Assembly (NCBI GenBank): GCA_008933995.1
Contig: WARS01000051.1
Span: 1,240,001 to 1,304,000 of the forward strand
Source of the DNA: Datnioides undecimradiatus
Taxonomy: Eukaryota > Chordata > Actinopteri > Lobotiformes > Datnioididae
Direction of reading: 5' to 3'
DNA: 64,000 bases
This document shows, piece by piece, positions 10,930-24,017 of this stretch. The first letter of the stretch is position 1. Each line of letters begins with the position of its first letter. Made by a program: the position numbers and the translations under genes. The notes beneath the pieces are model-generated. The model was not told the DNA's origin. It did not search any database and saw only the letters and a program-made list of their open reading frames with translations.

Positions 10930-11480
10930 TTAACCATATCTGTAATGTAACAGAAAGCTACAGCTTGAGTTTAGTGAAAGCAACAAAAACAAAATCTTCC
11001 CATGCTGATTGGTTGGTAAGATGTTTAAATAAACAAAAATGATCCCTAATTTAAATTTGGTCTCAATCCCCTTTAAAATAGTCACCTTGTGCAGTGTTTC
11101 ACAGCTCCCAGCGCTCCCGCCACGCTCGGATCCTGTTATGTGTCCTGTAAAGGAGCATCTGAGCTGTGAGCTGGATGTCCTCAGGACCTCCTCCACTCGG
11201 TCAAACCTGCAAGTAAGATCAGCTTGGATCTCATTTTGGAGGAGAGGAAGAAGCTGCTGTCGTGACGCCCAGTGAGTAGGTCAGTGATTGTGTTGCTGCA
11301 ACCCTTGGCTTCATATGCTGTGCCTTGATGGAGAACTGATGCTCCAGTGAACAGTTCAGTTTGCTTGTGTTGGATTTCCTCCCTCAGACGCCTCAGAAGG
11401 GTGCAGCAGAGTCTTCTGTTCACTGTCTGACACTGTGGGATGGATTCACGGTGCACAGCCCTGCAGATGCAGGAGAAAAC
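10930..11480. repeat. Dispersed repeat, copy A
   Basis: The stretch at 11048-11106 (TTTAAATTTGG, then CTTTAAAATAGTCACC, then TGTGCAGTG and CACAGC) matches 50759-50812 in the same order and spacing. Similarity weakens beyond that, around GGATC and GTCCTGT. This is a diverged interspersed element of unknown class, and the outer boundaries are approximate. Confidence 0.5.
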
Positions 11481-12922
11481 AACCAGCACGTCCTCCTGAT
11501 CTGACTGTGCAGCTCCTCCGCTGCTCAGCCTGCTGTTTGCTCTCTGACTCGGAGCTGCTGCTGATCCTCCACAGGGTTTTGGGTTGACACGGATTTTGAT
11601 GTCAGAGCTCTGTGGTGAAGGCACACGGACGCACCACGGCAGATGATCACATGACTGCCTGTAACTCTGGTCCTTCTCTTGGTTGTGCAATGCAACAATG
11701 TGTACTGACTCACAACAGTTCTAGCTAGCAACTGCATGCCCTTTACCAGTCATGCTGTGTTCAGGAGCAGCAGAAACAGTCGGGAAATTCTGCTAGCTGC
11801 TGTTGTGTGTGGTTTGGATCTGTTTAGAGGCAGCTCAGTTATTTCCTAATACAGATGGCCACTGTATTGATACTTTGACAGGAGGGAACTGTATTTGCTG
11901 GGGACTATTTTCAGCAGCGGATGAATATATAAAATTGATATGCTAGCAAGTGACTGGCATCAGGATGGTGTTTGGTTGAGGCAAAATTTACTACAGTGTT
12001 TGTTTATGCTGATGAAACTTGTCAGCCGGTGCATCAGTTTGACTGATCGCGTGTTTTTAGTAGCTTGGAAAAAGTTTTGTATGTTGCGTGTGAAAGAAAC
12101 ACTAAACCAAGACCCTTTTCAAAGTGTATCAGTTTATTCTGATGCTGTGACAGTTTGGACATCGGTTCACACACATAATTAATCAACTGGTTTACAGATG
12201 AAGCTGTCGCATCACTGTCCAGCTCGACTGAACTGATTTGCGGCATTGGGATGTTACAGTGACTGAGGCTGGCTGACTGGAGCTCTGTCACGACCAAATC
12301 AGCAAGAGGTTGATGTTTACACTGCGACGGCTCTGAGAAGCCCAGCTCAAACAAAGTAACATCTCACGCTCTTTCTTCAGATCCTCAGGTCCTGCTCTGT
12401 GAATTTAACACTCGCAAACATTAAAAGAAAACTGAGGAGTCAAGTTCAAGATTACGTGGGCTTTAGACTAAAGTCCAGGAATGATACCAGCAGTTTAGAA
12501 TCACTTGTGGATTAAACATCACAGCTCACCCAAACGAATTCTCAAACTAGAGGGTTCTGTGATCGTCTGTGGGGCGTTTTGTGAAACATGTTTGAGCTGC
12601 TTCTCTTCCAGTTAGGACTGATGTCTGTAGGAGACATGAGAGCTTCTGTCTGTCATCTGGTGACTTTTGTTATACAACCTCTGAAATTAACTGACTCACA
12701 TGACTGATGACGGATGTTACTGTAAAGACTGTCCTGTGCTGGACAAAGTGGTGGATATTGTCCAGATACAAAGTTCAGTTCAGTTGGGTTCCTGTCTCTT
12801 CGAGGCACCAGGCTTGTGGGAAAAGGGGCGGCAGGGTGCCTTGATCAATCTGCTGTTCCTGAAGTCATCCATCGTCCTGGCAACCAAACAAATCCCACTT
12901 TGTCACAGTTAGGTCATAATTT
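11481..12922. other. Intergenic DNA / grpel1 3' flank
   Basis: I see no exon here. A minus-strand AATAAA (TTTATT on plus, 12133-12138) about 785 bases past the grpel1 stop is a candidate poly(A) signal, so the proximal part may be grpel1 3' UTR. Confidence 0.4.
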
Positions 12923-15294
12923 CTAGGGTGCTTTGACCACGCCCACCAGCGCTGGCCTGAGGGTGCGGCCGTGCAGCTTGTAGCCCACTTTGGTTACTGT
13001 GGCGACGCTGCCGGGCTCCTTGCCCTCCACGGGGGCGTGGAAGAGGGCCTCGTGCTCGTAGGGGTCAAACTTCTGGCCGTCGGGGTTGAGCTTGATGAGG
13101 CCGTGCTTAGTGAACACCTTCTGGATCTGGACCTCGGTCATCACCAGGCCGTCGTACAGGTTCTTCAGATGAGGGTTCTGGCTCGTCACCTCCTCCTTGG
13201 GCACGCTCTCTGTGGCCTTCTCCAAGATGTCGGCCACCTCCAGCAGGTCCTTACAGAAGCCCTGGATCCCTGGTGATGGAAGGAAGTTGTTTTCAGTGAA
13301 TAATGTCACCCTGGTTTACGGTGAAACTTGCAAGTTCTTCTATGCAACCCTAATTAATAAACATACTAACTAATAAACATGTATCATAGGCTAGTCATAA
13401 AACTAAAAATGAAGAATTCTAGGTGTTTAAACAGATTCCTTTTAATTTTAAGTTAATAAAACCAACTGCTACTGTAAAACACACAATTTAGTCTTAAAGG
13501 CCAAAGTTGCCCTTTTCTGACAACTAGTGGTTGAAACATGCAAAAGAGAACATTGTCTGAGACCACTGAGATAACTACTGCAGGATCAGTTGGTGGTAAA
13601 GCCCATATTAGTTGTTGGAACCTGTTGAAATGTGGAGAACGGGTCATTACCGTATAATTTAGCATCTTCTATCATCTTCTGGCTCCTCGTCCTGAGGTTC
13701 TCTGTGTCTGCTAAGGCCCGCTTGTACTTTTCCTGAGAGGATGGAAGAAAGCAGTGAGCCATGGTGTAAAACTCAACATTATCAACATTATGGAGTCGAG
13801 CTCTAGGCAACACACTGTAGTTACCATGTCTGTTGAGCACTTCTGTAAAATGTGGCAATGATAAAAATGTATATAATGAAGATGTTTGTTGTGTGCAGCC
13901 ACATCGTACTAGAGGAGAACACTTAGCACAGTGCTGATCTCCATCATACATTCAAAGTGTGCAATAAATATATATTAGGATAGATGATTGGAAGAAAGCA
14001 AACTTCTCCAGATTACTGCCGTTTAAAGGTTTATATCAGTAACTGTGCCGTAAACGGCAGACTTACCGTCATGTCCTTGAGCTGCTCCTCCAGCTGGCTC
14101 TTCTCCTCCACGAGTTTCTCTGCCGCGCTCTGCTCCGGCTTTTCAGCCTCCTCCTCCGACCTGTGGCCATTCTTCTGCTGGGTGGCGGTGCATAGCAGCC
14201 GTGTGGATGCTCTGTGGGGAAGGACATAACAAATCATTTGTCGAGAGTTTGAATTCCTCACTGAAGCGATTTCCTTAGTGGTGTGATTAGATTAGATTCA
14301 TTGACCAAACTGAGCAGTTGGTCGATCTCTGAGCTGTTAGGACTTCTTTCACTTTCTAACTTGTCTAGAGGTCAAACTGACCTGGTTCTTTGTTCAGACT
14401 GACTAATTGATGGTACCAGACAGCCTAATTTACACCACTGCCAACTGTACAACTGCCAGTAGTACTTACCAAGCATGTTATGCAACGACCTTATATGTCA
14501 TTCAATGATAAAACATCCACTTGGACACAGCATTTGGCCTAAAAACGAGTCATTTTGTCACAGTCATCCTGAGAAGTAGATTAGCCTACATATTTCATCA
14601 TATGGCATCATCTCGCTCTGGCCAATGCAAAACTGTGGCACCAGACTTCACTCACAGATGATTCATTTCATGTCTTTTAGATCAAACGTGTGTATACGCT
14701 CAGAAGACGAAAGGACCTTAAATCATCAGGTTTATGAATGGAGTTTGGTTTGGCATCGTCTTCATTCAATATAAGACACAAAGACAAACGGGACCCAACG
14801 CTTCATTAAACACACTTTAACTAATAAAAACTAAACATCAGGGAACAAATACATATATAAACACACCAAATGTAGGTAAAGGTTAGCTTAGCATACCACA
14901 GTACATCCATCTATAACTCATTAGGGATATGTCACGTTATGTCATCATCCTGTTTCTAGAAATTACACGCTGACAGTAACACACACGCATGCATCAGTAA
15001 CAGTAAACTTAGAGCCATGTCATTTCCTATATCATGTCTCAATAGTCAGAGGATCACTGTTTTATCCACATAAAGGTCAACATTAAGGACCACGGTGGGT
15101 TACGAAAGCTAACGCTGCTAGCTAGCTGATTGCTACAACCGTTCCCTGAGATGACAGAGGCGCCACATCCTGTCAAACCAAGCCTAGCATGGTACAGCCA
15201 TTTCATCTCACAAAGCCGTCTGTTACCTTCCCAGTGCGGGCGAAGCTACAAGCGTGTAGCTCTGTCTCACCGCTCGTACACACCAGCTCGCCAT
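12923..15294 (-). CDS. grpel1: GrpE-like 1, mitochondrial nucleotide-exchange factor
   Basis: GRPEL1 releases ADP from mitochondrial Hsp70 in the matrix, driving the presequence translocase motor and protein folding. Four coding exons lie on the minus strand: 15294-15227, 14211-14067, 13732-13651 and 13269-12923. All have GT-AG borders and matching phases (split Arg, Thr-Glu, split Gly). They give 213 residues, against 217 in human. The N-terminus is a basic, Ser/Ala-rich presequence (MASWCVRAVRQSYTL, with RLLCTATQQK near its end). A coiled-coil stalk follows (SQLEEQLKDMTEKYKRALAD), then the GrpE head (DAKLYGIQGFCKDLLEVAD, PYEHEALFHAPVEGKEPGS). The C-terminus carries the GrpE signature GYKLHGRTLRPALVGVVK. 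The start has A at -3 and G at +4. It is transcribed convergently towards tada2b. The identity is secure. Confidence 0.97.
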
Positions 15295-15515
15295 TTTTCC
15301 AACTGTGCACAATTGTACAGTAAAACCTCCTTGTATCGCACGCTGACAGGACGCTCAACCCTGACGGCAGCGTCGTGCGGTTTGAGCCAATCAGGAGTCA
15401 GCGAGAAGAACACCTCTCCCAGCCAACCAATAAAATTCAGGGAAGAGTTTGACGACTGAGATATAGTTCGGTTGAGTTGGAGTTAAAGGTGAAAGTTAAG
15501 ACACGTGACCAAGGA
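15295..15515 (-). promoter_or_regulatory. grpel1 promoter with two CCAAT boxes and an E-box
   Basis: CCAAT boxes lie at 15387-15391 (GAGCCAATCAGG) and 15427-15431 (AACCAATAAAA), 93 and 133 bases upstream of the start codon and 40 bases apart. A CACGTGACC E-box follows at 15502. This is a typical TATA-less housekeeping arrangement; the binding factors (NF-Y, USF/TFE-type) are inferred. Confidence 0.6.
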
Positions 15516-18500
15516 CAGTTTTTTTTAAACAGCCTTGTGAGGCAGAAGGTTACTCCTCTGGTTATTCAACTCCATCTGTTTGTAAGCACAAGTGCGAATA
15601 TTTACGTGCTGGTTAGTACAAAAATTAAAAACCTGTATTTATCAACAGCATACAGTATTGTGTATTTCTTTGTTACAGAGCTTTAAAAATCTCCTCTGAA
15701 CATAAAACAACTTTAAGATTATTGTCACATTTTGCAAACACAGGGCAACATTAGCATTCACCTGAAGTCATATGGTCAACTGACAAATATGTGCTAATAT
15801 GTTCCACCTGCTGACACTAGCGAGCTGCTAACCGTGCAGGTTTTCAGCTGGGCTGGCAGTGAGCGCTGGGTTTACCTGGTGTGCCTAACATGGCTAATAT
15901 GGCTGTAGAAACCAGAATACCTGAGCTGAGAAGCTAACAAGGTGTGGTAAAACTCAGAGGTGTATGTGGATTGTAACTCTCTGAGAGCTTGTCACTATCA
16001 GCAGCCCCTTTCACACTGCATGTAATTTAATTCATGTTTGTACAAAGAGCATTAAGTAGTGCATATCTGAGTGTTGCTGATGGATTCAATTCTATGAATG
16101 GAGCTCAGATATGAGTCCATGTTTGTTGCATCCAGGTTCAGCGCTGTATTGTTTTCACAGGGCCGGTGCCTTAATGTGGAACATTTCCTGGAGCAAATCA
16201 CCAGCTGTGATGCCGAGGAGGAGGAGCGGAGGTAAGCAATAGCGCGTTGGAAATTAAAAACTGGATGTTGTCGAGATGAACAAAGGTGCTCAGCTGATGT
16301 ACAGTTTTTAACAGTGAAACCTTTATGCAAATAATCTGGTTGGCTGAAAGAGCGATAATGGAAATGGGTAAATGGCAGTGACTCCAGGAACAAGGTGATC
16401 TACACTGAGTCATATGGCGACACTAGGGAGGAGTGTGAGTATGATATTCTGTTGGCGGTGGACTGGTGTTGGCAGATTCTGTTTGTTTGTTTAAAGAAAA
16501 CAGATCTAGATCATAATTTCAGTAAAATGATCAGTTCTCACTAGTGTATGGAGTAATTTAGATCTTCCCCCAGGTCTGGTGTCCAATCACTGGAAACGGG
16601 GTGAACTGATGCAGCATTTCCTGTTCACAGAGCAGATACTCCCCACACTATGTAAAAATCACATTTTCCTCCAGGTGTGTACAAGTAAAACATGAAGCAT
16701 AACAACCTGACCCATTATCACAACTCCAAATGTTTCATAGAACACAGAGAAGTTTGTATTCTTAGTTAAGATAACAGTCTGTTGCTGGTTTCATTTGGTT
16801 GGTCAGTGGTGTTGTCACATTGACCTCTGTGGAGTCAGAGAGACCTTTAATCTGCTTTATCGCAATGCACTTTGTAGCTGTGGGTAGTTTTTAACTATAC
16901 TTAAAGCAGATGAGGGGTTTTAGTCATCGGATGTCTGGATCTTCAGTGATCAGAGAAACAAGCTGAGCAAACGTTAGCAGCGGCTTGGCTCGCAGCCCCT
17001 CCAGGACGTCCAGCTGACAACAGTGGTTTTTAAGGTGGAACGGCTTCATTCAGTGTTTCTCTGGGTTTGAATCAGCGGCTCTGTTTGTTTTGGAGAGGAG
17101 GAGACCTCTGTGGAGAATTCAGCTCCCTGTAAAAACCTCCTGAACCATCAACACTGAAGGAATCTTAACTGGGAGAAGCTGACCGCAACTCCCATGATCC
17201 AATGCTGCATCACAATGTTACCAAACTCTTGTCTTTTCTCATTGCTTTGATTGAGAGACTTCCAGCGGCCGCAAGTGACATCTTGCACGTTTAGGATGTT
17301 TTTTGAAGAGCGTGATGAGGATGTCATCTGAGACATTAGAGTTCCAGAGCTGTCAACCGACAACGCTGACTTCTTAGAAAAGACGCAGCCTATTTGTTGA
17401 ACTTCCTCTCAGACTGTAAGCGGTGAAGTGCGCGCAGACGTGTGAGCTGTGACAGTCACATTGCCTGGAGCTTCCACGCAGCCCTTTGAGTGACACCCCC
17501 GGTTATAGCCTGCTCACTCAAAGGCGTGTTTTCTCTGTGCCTGCCTCGTGTCAACTAATCAGCCTCACTGTGGATGAAAAGAAACCTTGCATCATCTCTC
17601 TCTCCCTCTTTTCCTGTGACACACACACACACACACACCAGTCTTTTTATTTCCCATCTCTCCTTTTGCACTCTCTCTCCCGTCCTTTCTTTCAGTGCAC
17701 ATCTGACAAGGCGGAGCTAATTGATAGGCACGCCGTTTCTCTGTGCTCCTTCCCGGCCCCGCGACTCCACCTGTTCACATGCCTCTGCCGCCGCCTCAGC
17801 GGCAGGGAGGGGGAGAAAGGAAAAGGCAAATTATTCCTTGATATTGCAGTAAGCGGAGCAGACAGGTTGGCACTTCCTCATTAGCAGGAGGTTTGTTTCA
17901 TGAGGTGAGGCGGCGATCTCTCATGTTTCTGCTTTGCTGAGGCTGCGCGCAGTCACGCTTTGATGTCTGTCATTAATGAACCCCTTAAAAGACCCCCGAT
18001 TCCTGCTTAATGGGAAAAGGACTCGCGCGACGTGGCGGTTAGGAGAGCAGCTTCTGTCTCACTCTGGCACCGATTGATAAAATCCTGAAACTGTTTGTTT
18101 ATTTCTCTATTTCTGCACGTTGGAGCCTCAAAACATGTTTTCATGTTTCATTAAAATCTGTTTATCAAACGGGCACTCTGTGTTGGCGGGAATCAGCCTC
18201 ATGTAAAAGGTCTTTTTGCGGCTGCAGCGCTTTGACATGCGTCCACGTGACACAGGCTCTCTCACACACCTTGAAAACCACTTTTTTCTCAGCACAAGAG
18301 AAACTATGTGGCTCCAATCTCACATTTTCTTTGGATTGTCCATTTGGAAACAACCTCACCTCAGGGTCCCCTTAGTGCAGTCACTGAGCTTTCGATCACA
18401 TCTCAGTATCCTCATCAGCCCGCGGAGCTCTGGTTCTCAGGTCTCAGTTCTCGTGGCAGAGTTTCCATTCTTCTGAGCGCTTTAAATTCCACGTTGGCTT

Positions 18501-19403
18501 GGAATTTATATTTTGAAGCGTTTGTGAATCGTTTCTGCCGCTGTTGGTATTGCAGTTTTCAGTCGCACACCTGGACCTGGAGCTGTTGCGTTAATGCAGA
18601 AGTTCATCAGAGTTGTTTGTGTTGTGTTTGTCTTTTCATATTTTCTACAGCAGTTTAGTGAAAAGCTAAAATACTAAAAACAGTAATCATTAAACCCAAA
18701 AAACCCCAAAACAGCCTAAACCTGCACTTTGACCTGCCATGTGTGACTCAACAACTGTGCCAGGTGTAATCCCCGTTTCCCCTCGTTCACCCTGTGGTTA
18801 TCTCAGCCTCTCTCCACCAAAGTTGGACTTGGGACACGTGATGACTGTGTTTGTTGGACGCTTATCTGGGTTAAGGATTTAGTCCTTATGAATAGTCATT
18901 GCGAGCTGCCAGCCTTGGGGATGGAGCTGCAGACAGAGCTGTTTGTTTGTTTACCAGAGATGCTGAACTGACTTGACTCTGAAACCCAATGTCATATAAA
19001 AGCAGGGAGCAGGAGGAGGAGGAGGAGAAGGAGGGGGAGGCTGATGGACGGCGGACACAAATGAGTGAGGAGCATACCGATGGAGAGGCATAACACAAAA
19101 TAGGCCACATCAAAGCCCGCTGGTAATGGAGGAAAGGTTGAGAGGGGCTGGGTGGATACAGATTGTTTGAAAGTTTTTTTTTTCCCCCCAAACTAGAAGA
19201 CAACATATTCAAGGTTGTTCAATTATTCATGTTCGGGGATCTTCTGCAAGCCCTCTCCCTTCACATCCAACAAGACTAACAAGACCTTCACAGTATTACC
19301 AAGAGGATGTTTGTTTACATGGATCAGATTCAGGGCAGGAAGATGGCTGGCGAGGGTCAGATGATTGCCACTGCTTTAGAAGGGGACGGCGTGCCCACCG
19401 CCG
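15516..19403. other. Intergenic DNA, grpel1 to sorcs2, proximal part
   Basis: No supported exon. It contains an (AC)10 microsatellite at 17619-17638 and pyrimidine-rich tracts around 17595-17700. The longest open frames here are low-complexity and lack splice or homology support. Confidence 0.6.
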
Positions 19404-19415
19404 CCAGCAGGGGGC
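19404..19415 (+). promoter_or_regulatory. CTCF-type core motif, plus orientation
   Basis: CCAGCAGGGGGC matches the vertebrate CTCF core CCASYAGRKGGC exactly and sits in a GC-rich context (CCACCGCCG before it). It lies about 10 kb upstream of sorcs2 exon 1. Confidence 0.5.
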
Positions 19416-19628
19416 ATCCAAACACATGTTTTAATGAACGGCCTTGGTTTAGATGATATGAGACATGGCACGGAGGAAAACATGCAATACACAGCAGAGC
19501 CTGGGGGGAGGAAGGGGCGGCTGAGGCTTTCTCAGTGTTAGTGACACTCGGAGCACAACAAAAAAAAGGGGACTTGTATACTTTCATTCATCATTTTCTC
19601 CTTTCACCAAGATGCATGCAGCAGCACG

Positions 19629-19630
<2 letters not shown>

Positions 19631-19664
<34 letters not shown>
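19631..19664. repeat. (CA)17 microsatellite
   Basis: A perfect dinucleotide tract. Confidence 0.97.
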
Positions 19665-19671
<7 letters not shown>

Positions 19672-20041
19672 AAGAGAGAGCGAGCACAGCAGAGAGAGTC
19701 CCTGTCACCGCCACTATCTGTACAGGCCATCACTTTGAGTAATGGATGGGGAAAGTACACTAGTGTGGGTCTTAAATGCACAAGTACAGGGAAATGAAAA
19801 GGAGTTATTCTCAGTACATACTCCATAAAATATTCTTTTGGGCCATCTCCAGCCTCAGTAATGCACCAGTTTGCTTACACCAATAAAATTCATCTCAGCT
19901 AAAGTAGAATTCATCCAAAGTCTAGGTTGGAACTCATGCAAACATTCATACAGCTGCTGGAGACTTGCACTTACAGACAACATTTAGGTGTGCATTAATG
20001 GACCATTAGCAGCTTAAAAAAGGCAAGTAGCAGTAGTGTTG

Positions 20042-20074
20042 ATAATAATAATAGTAATAATAATAATAATAATA
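20042..20074. repeat. (ATA)n microsatellite, one interruption
   Basis: ATA/TAA trinucleotides run for about 33 bases, interrupted once by AGT. Confidence 0.9.
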
Positions 20075-20089
20075 GAAAAATGTTAACAG

Positions 20090-20570
20090 TGGGATTCGGG
20101 GGGGGGGGTTAGGAGGCTTGTCATCACAGATCCAGACTCTCAGGATACCTGCAGAAAGCAACAGGAAGAGAGAGACCAGGAGAGGGGAGGTGTCTGGTTA
20201 CTAACATATATTACTGGGATAAAGAGGAGTACAGATGGGGAGAGAGGTGCATCATGGGAAGTCTCCCTGCAGTCTAGGCCTATAGCAGCATGACTATAAG
20301 GGATGTTTTATAGCTCTCCTAACTATAAACTTTATCAAAGAGGAAGGTTTTAAGACCACTCTCAAACATGGAGAGGGTGTCCGCCAACTGAACCCAGACG
20401 GGGAGGTGCTTCCACTGATCCGATGCCCTGATGCTAATCAATAGCAAAGCGGAGTGTGGAAAACATTCATGTAGCAGCTTCTCATATTTAGTCACTGACT
20501 GTCCCTGACATGTGATCCCAGTCCTTAGCTTCACCGTGATCATAATGCTAACCCAGCATTAGTTTTGAAA
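20090..20570. repeat. Dispersed fish repeat (GCCTATAGCAGCATGACTAT type)
   Basis: The block contains the phrases CTAGGCCTATAGCAGCATGA, AACTATAAACTTTATCAAAG and AGGAAGGTTTTAAG in the order I recognise from a very common percomorph interspersed repeat. A minus-strand open frame here (20319-20543) ends in FESGLKTFLF, which resembles the C-termini of some LINE proteins, but there is too little to assign a class. Boundaries are approximate. Confidence 0.55.
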
Positions 20571-20939
20571 TTCTCTTAGCTGCTCCAGCATTAAACCCAA
20601 AGTGTCAAAGTTGTTTGCTTTTCATCTGCAGCTCCTCATGGGATGTCATTAACAATGAGCTGAGTGATGATGGTGTGCTTACCTGTATGGTTAGCACTTC
20701 TGACACTTATTCAGTGGCCTACGATGCAAGAGAATAAGGAAGAGTATGACTGTTGTATTCCATGGTGTGAAATACACAGGGTCTTTTAGAAAGTTCAAAA
20801 TTCCAATAATTTCCATGTACATCAATCTGTAATGAGTACAAGAAGAACCGTTGACTTGCAAAATGGTCTGTCTTCTGTTAAATAGTGTTTTGTGAGCAAA
20901 TTAACTTAAAAGAAAACTCCTCAAAGGTGATGCTGAAGG

Positions 20940-21900
20940 ATGCATCATAGAGGTGTGGACTCAAATCACATGACTTGCCCTTGAATCAGACTTGACTCAT
21001 GAGAATGATGATTGTAGGCTGGACAGAATCAAACCAGAACGCTCATGACTCAGCTCGGTCAGGCTTAGAGTATTTACCTTGAACCGACCCGATACATTCA
21101 CCAAGCCTAAAGATTAAATAATGATATAGTTCTAAAAAGTCAAAAGTAATTCAATAAAAAATATCTTAATGCGGTACATTTTAAAACACAGTTGAGCTTT
21201 AGAATAAAAGCAGAACACGGTATGAAAACACCAAAATATATGAAACACAGACACTTCGCAACAAAAAAAAAAGAATTTTTAAATGAAGATTTGCAGCGGT
21301 GATCCCCTCAGAGAAATCATTCCACAGTCTTAATATAAAGGCTTATTACCTTTGTGTCTAAATCTAGATCTGGCAACAACAAGAAGAGATGATCCTGGGG
21401 AGTGAAAGGGACCACAAAGGGCAGAAATATTGTTGTTGTTGTTGTAAAAGTTTATTATACAGCATTAAATATTCATGTGAATGTACTATAATTAATATTT
21501 AACGAGACTAAGTGTCTACAGCCGTGCTATAAGCTCCGTAAGCATCTTTAATGACTTAGTAGGTAATGAATTTCCTGTCTCATTTGGATTTTGACCTGGT
21601 ACCTTCCTGTCTCAACTTGGGTCTCTTGTCTTGGGTCTTGACCTGGTCCATTTGTATCTAAGCTTAGGTCTTGACTTAGTACATTCCTGTCTTCAACTGG
21701 TACCTTCCTGTCTCAGCTTGGGTCTTGACCTGGGTTTGGACCTGATGCATTCATGTCTCAGCTTAGGTCTGTATTTGGTACTTTCTTGTCTCTTTTTGGG
21801 TTTTGACTTGGGTCTTGACTTGGGTCTTGATCTGGTACTTTCCTATCTTGAGTTGGTTTTGACATTGGTCTTGACTCGGAGCTTCATAGCAAAGCATCAG
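20940..21900. repeat. Degenerate GACTTG/GGTCTTGACCTGG repeat cluster
   Basis: An irregular tandem series at 21590-21890 repeats units around GGTCTTGACCTGGTA, then CTTTCCTGTCTC, then AGCTTGGGTC. The flank at 20960-21000 carries ACTCAAATCACATGACTTG and CAGACTTGACTCATG. Together these look like a decayed fish interspersed repeat with internal minisatellite expansion. The open frame across it (LGLDL.. units) is a by-product of the repeat. Confidence 0.6.
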
Positions 21901-23977
21901 CTTGACTTTGATACAGCTTTTTTGCTTTGACATGCAACTTATGTTTGTGTACTGTTAAATCAGATCTACACTACAAACAGTGACAACAGTGAGGTTGTGT
22001 GAGGACGCTTGCATAAAGAAATATGTAAATTCATGATGGCACCTCCCCTGTGACTCTTCCTTCCTCTGACTCGAGCTGAAGACCCTGGGCTAACCTTGAG
22101 CATGGAATAACTTGTGGGAGTAATAATTCACTGCTACATTTCTTGATGTGACAGCACATCATTTCCCCTCATCCCCAAAGACAAGCATGCCAGCCTCTGC
22201 ACTCTCTCCACCCCCAAAACACACACACACACACAATCCCGCATCTATCTGTTCCTCCGGAGCCTCCCCCCTCCTTCCCACCCTCCCTTGACAACAATTA
22301 AGATGTCTGCTTTGCACAATAAACAAATCTGTTACAATTAGCGTTGTTACAGCAGGGTGCGTTCCAGTACCCTACCTTGGGTCCGGGGTGGTGGCGGTGG
22401 GAGGGTGGAGGCCCTGGGAGGCTCCCCGCTCCAGTGTTCAGACGTTTGGCTCAGTTGAAAATAAAACCCCAGGGGGAGGTTTGATTGAGTGAGAGTTGTG
22501 GGCGGGACGGATGGTGGAAAGTGGCCTGGCTCTCTGGGGAAATCTGACAAATGGAAACGTATTTCCATTCCCAAAGCAAAAAAATTTACATCAAGCATCA
22601 GGCAGAATAAAAGTGCTCTGATGTGTTTATTGCCACGGTGAAGAGGCTTTAAAGATGTTGAAAGTTAACAGAGCTGAGGGCTTTTAAAGTGTGGCAGAAT
22701 GCTTTTATCATCGTATGGCAAGAGAACTTGTTGTCCTCGGTTTTACTGGAGAGTTATATTGTGCTGACACGGTCTAAATGCTGTGTCAGAGGCATTTACC
22801 ATTGTGTTGTACCAGTGTATATATGTACATTTCTTCAAGGGATGGCTCAGCGTTACAGTCACTGATATTGCGTTTTTCAACCACTTAAATGTCGGTAATA
22901 GGTTGTATTTTCACTCTATGGTCCAGTTGCTGTTCAGAAGCTTCTGTCTGGACAAGAGTATCATTCTCGAAGAAAGCAGTCTCTTTTAAAGCACCAAATA
23001 AAAAGGAAAAGTTTAACTAGTGGCCTGATAAATGGTTAAGAAACATCTGCCAATGCTGATCCGTTATAAGCCATTAATGGGTATGTCTTTTGGATTGGTT
23101 GTTAAAATCTCTTTGGGTGATCTTTATCCAATAGAAGGATTCAGTCAACCATTAGACCAATCAAGGCTCAGGTCAGGCGTTCCTGACAGAAAACTCTTCA
23201 TCCAAAATGTGTTTTGATCACAACTAAAGGGAATTTGATGGTTTGACCCGCCTGTAGCAACAGCTCTGAAATGGGCTGAATGGCAAATTGTCCAAGCTTC
23301 TACATTTGTAGTCCACAAAAAAAATATCTAACATTTCAAGCTTTGGGAGTTTGGGCGCAGTCTGTACAGTGTGACATCACTTCAAACCCTCCAATCTCTC
23401 CCTGCACGTGACTCAAGCTGGAACAATGACAATAAGGCATGTTAGTCGTATCTAAATATCAGTTATGTGGACATCAATCCCAATGTATGCATTAGTAGTG
23501 TTCCACAAAACAAAAATACATCATACAATTCATATAACCGGTCAAAAAGAGGAACGTGTACAGCTCATTCTTCTGTCCTCATTGGTTAAAGCAGCCTAAG
23601 CTAGCGCCCGCAGCTCTGATTAGCCCATCATCCTTGAAGGTTTACTGTAGGTCAGTGTGATTGCTGTGAGAATTAAACCGTCTACGATGCAGCGCATCAC
23701 TCACCACAACTCAGCCTCTTAACACTGAGCCGCTCAGTTTGGTTAGCACGGGGTGGCAAAGATGGCATATTTGGTCATTAATACAGTTTTATTTGCAAGG
23801 AAAAAACGTGATTATTGACATGTGCTTTTGAATTGGAGTATTCCTTTGCATCTCTGACACATACAGATCTTTATATACATTCTTAACAAAAGACTCACAT
23901 TTCAGTCACCATTTAATTGAAAATATGGTCATTTGAACTGTTAACTTGAGATGTAGTTAAATTCTATCAGCAGGTAT
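21901..23977. other. Intergenic DNA
   Basis: No supported gene. A short (AC)n tract lies near 22220, and a GC-rich patch at 22370-22440. Confidence 0.55.
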
Positions 23978-24017
23978 TCTGATACCCACTTGAGAACTAA
24001 ACCAAGTGGGTATCAGA
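23978..24017. repeat. Perfect inverted repeat / hairpin
   Basis: The 15-base arm TCTGATACCCACTTG at 23978-23992 is exactly complementary to CAAGTGGGTATCAGA at 24003-24017, with a 10-base loop. It could be the tip of a palindromic transposon remnant or a structured RNA. Pairing does not extend beyond the arms. Confidence 0.85.

Noticed and set aside
17486-17884. 132-codon open frame
   Set aside because: It is dominated by AC and CT low-complexity sequence, with no acceptor or donor and no recognisable family.
20319-20543. Reverse-transcriptase-like C-terminus (FESGLKTFLF)
   Set aside because: Too short, with no catalytic motif, and it sits inside a dispersed repeat. Noted under the repeat rather than as a gene.
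21631-21930. Repetitive protein with LGLDLVHSCL units
   Set aside because: It follows a degenerate DNA repeat, and all frames show similar repetition. No start, splice or family support.
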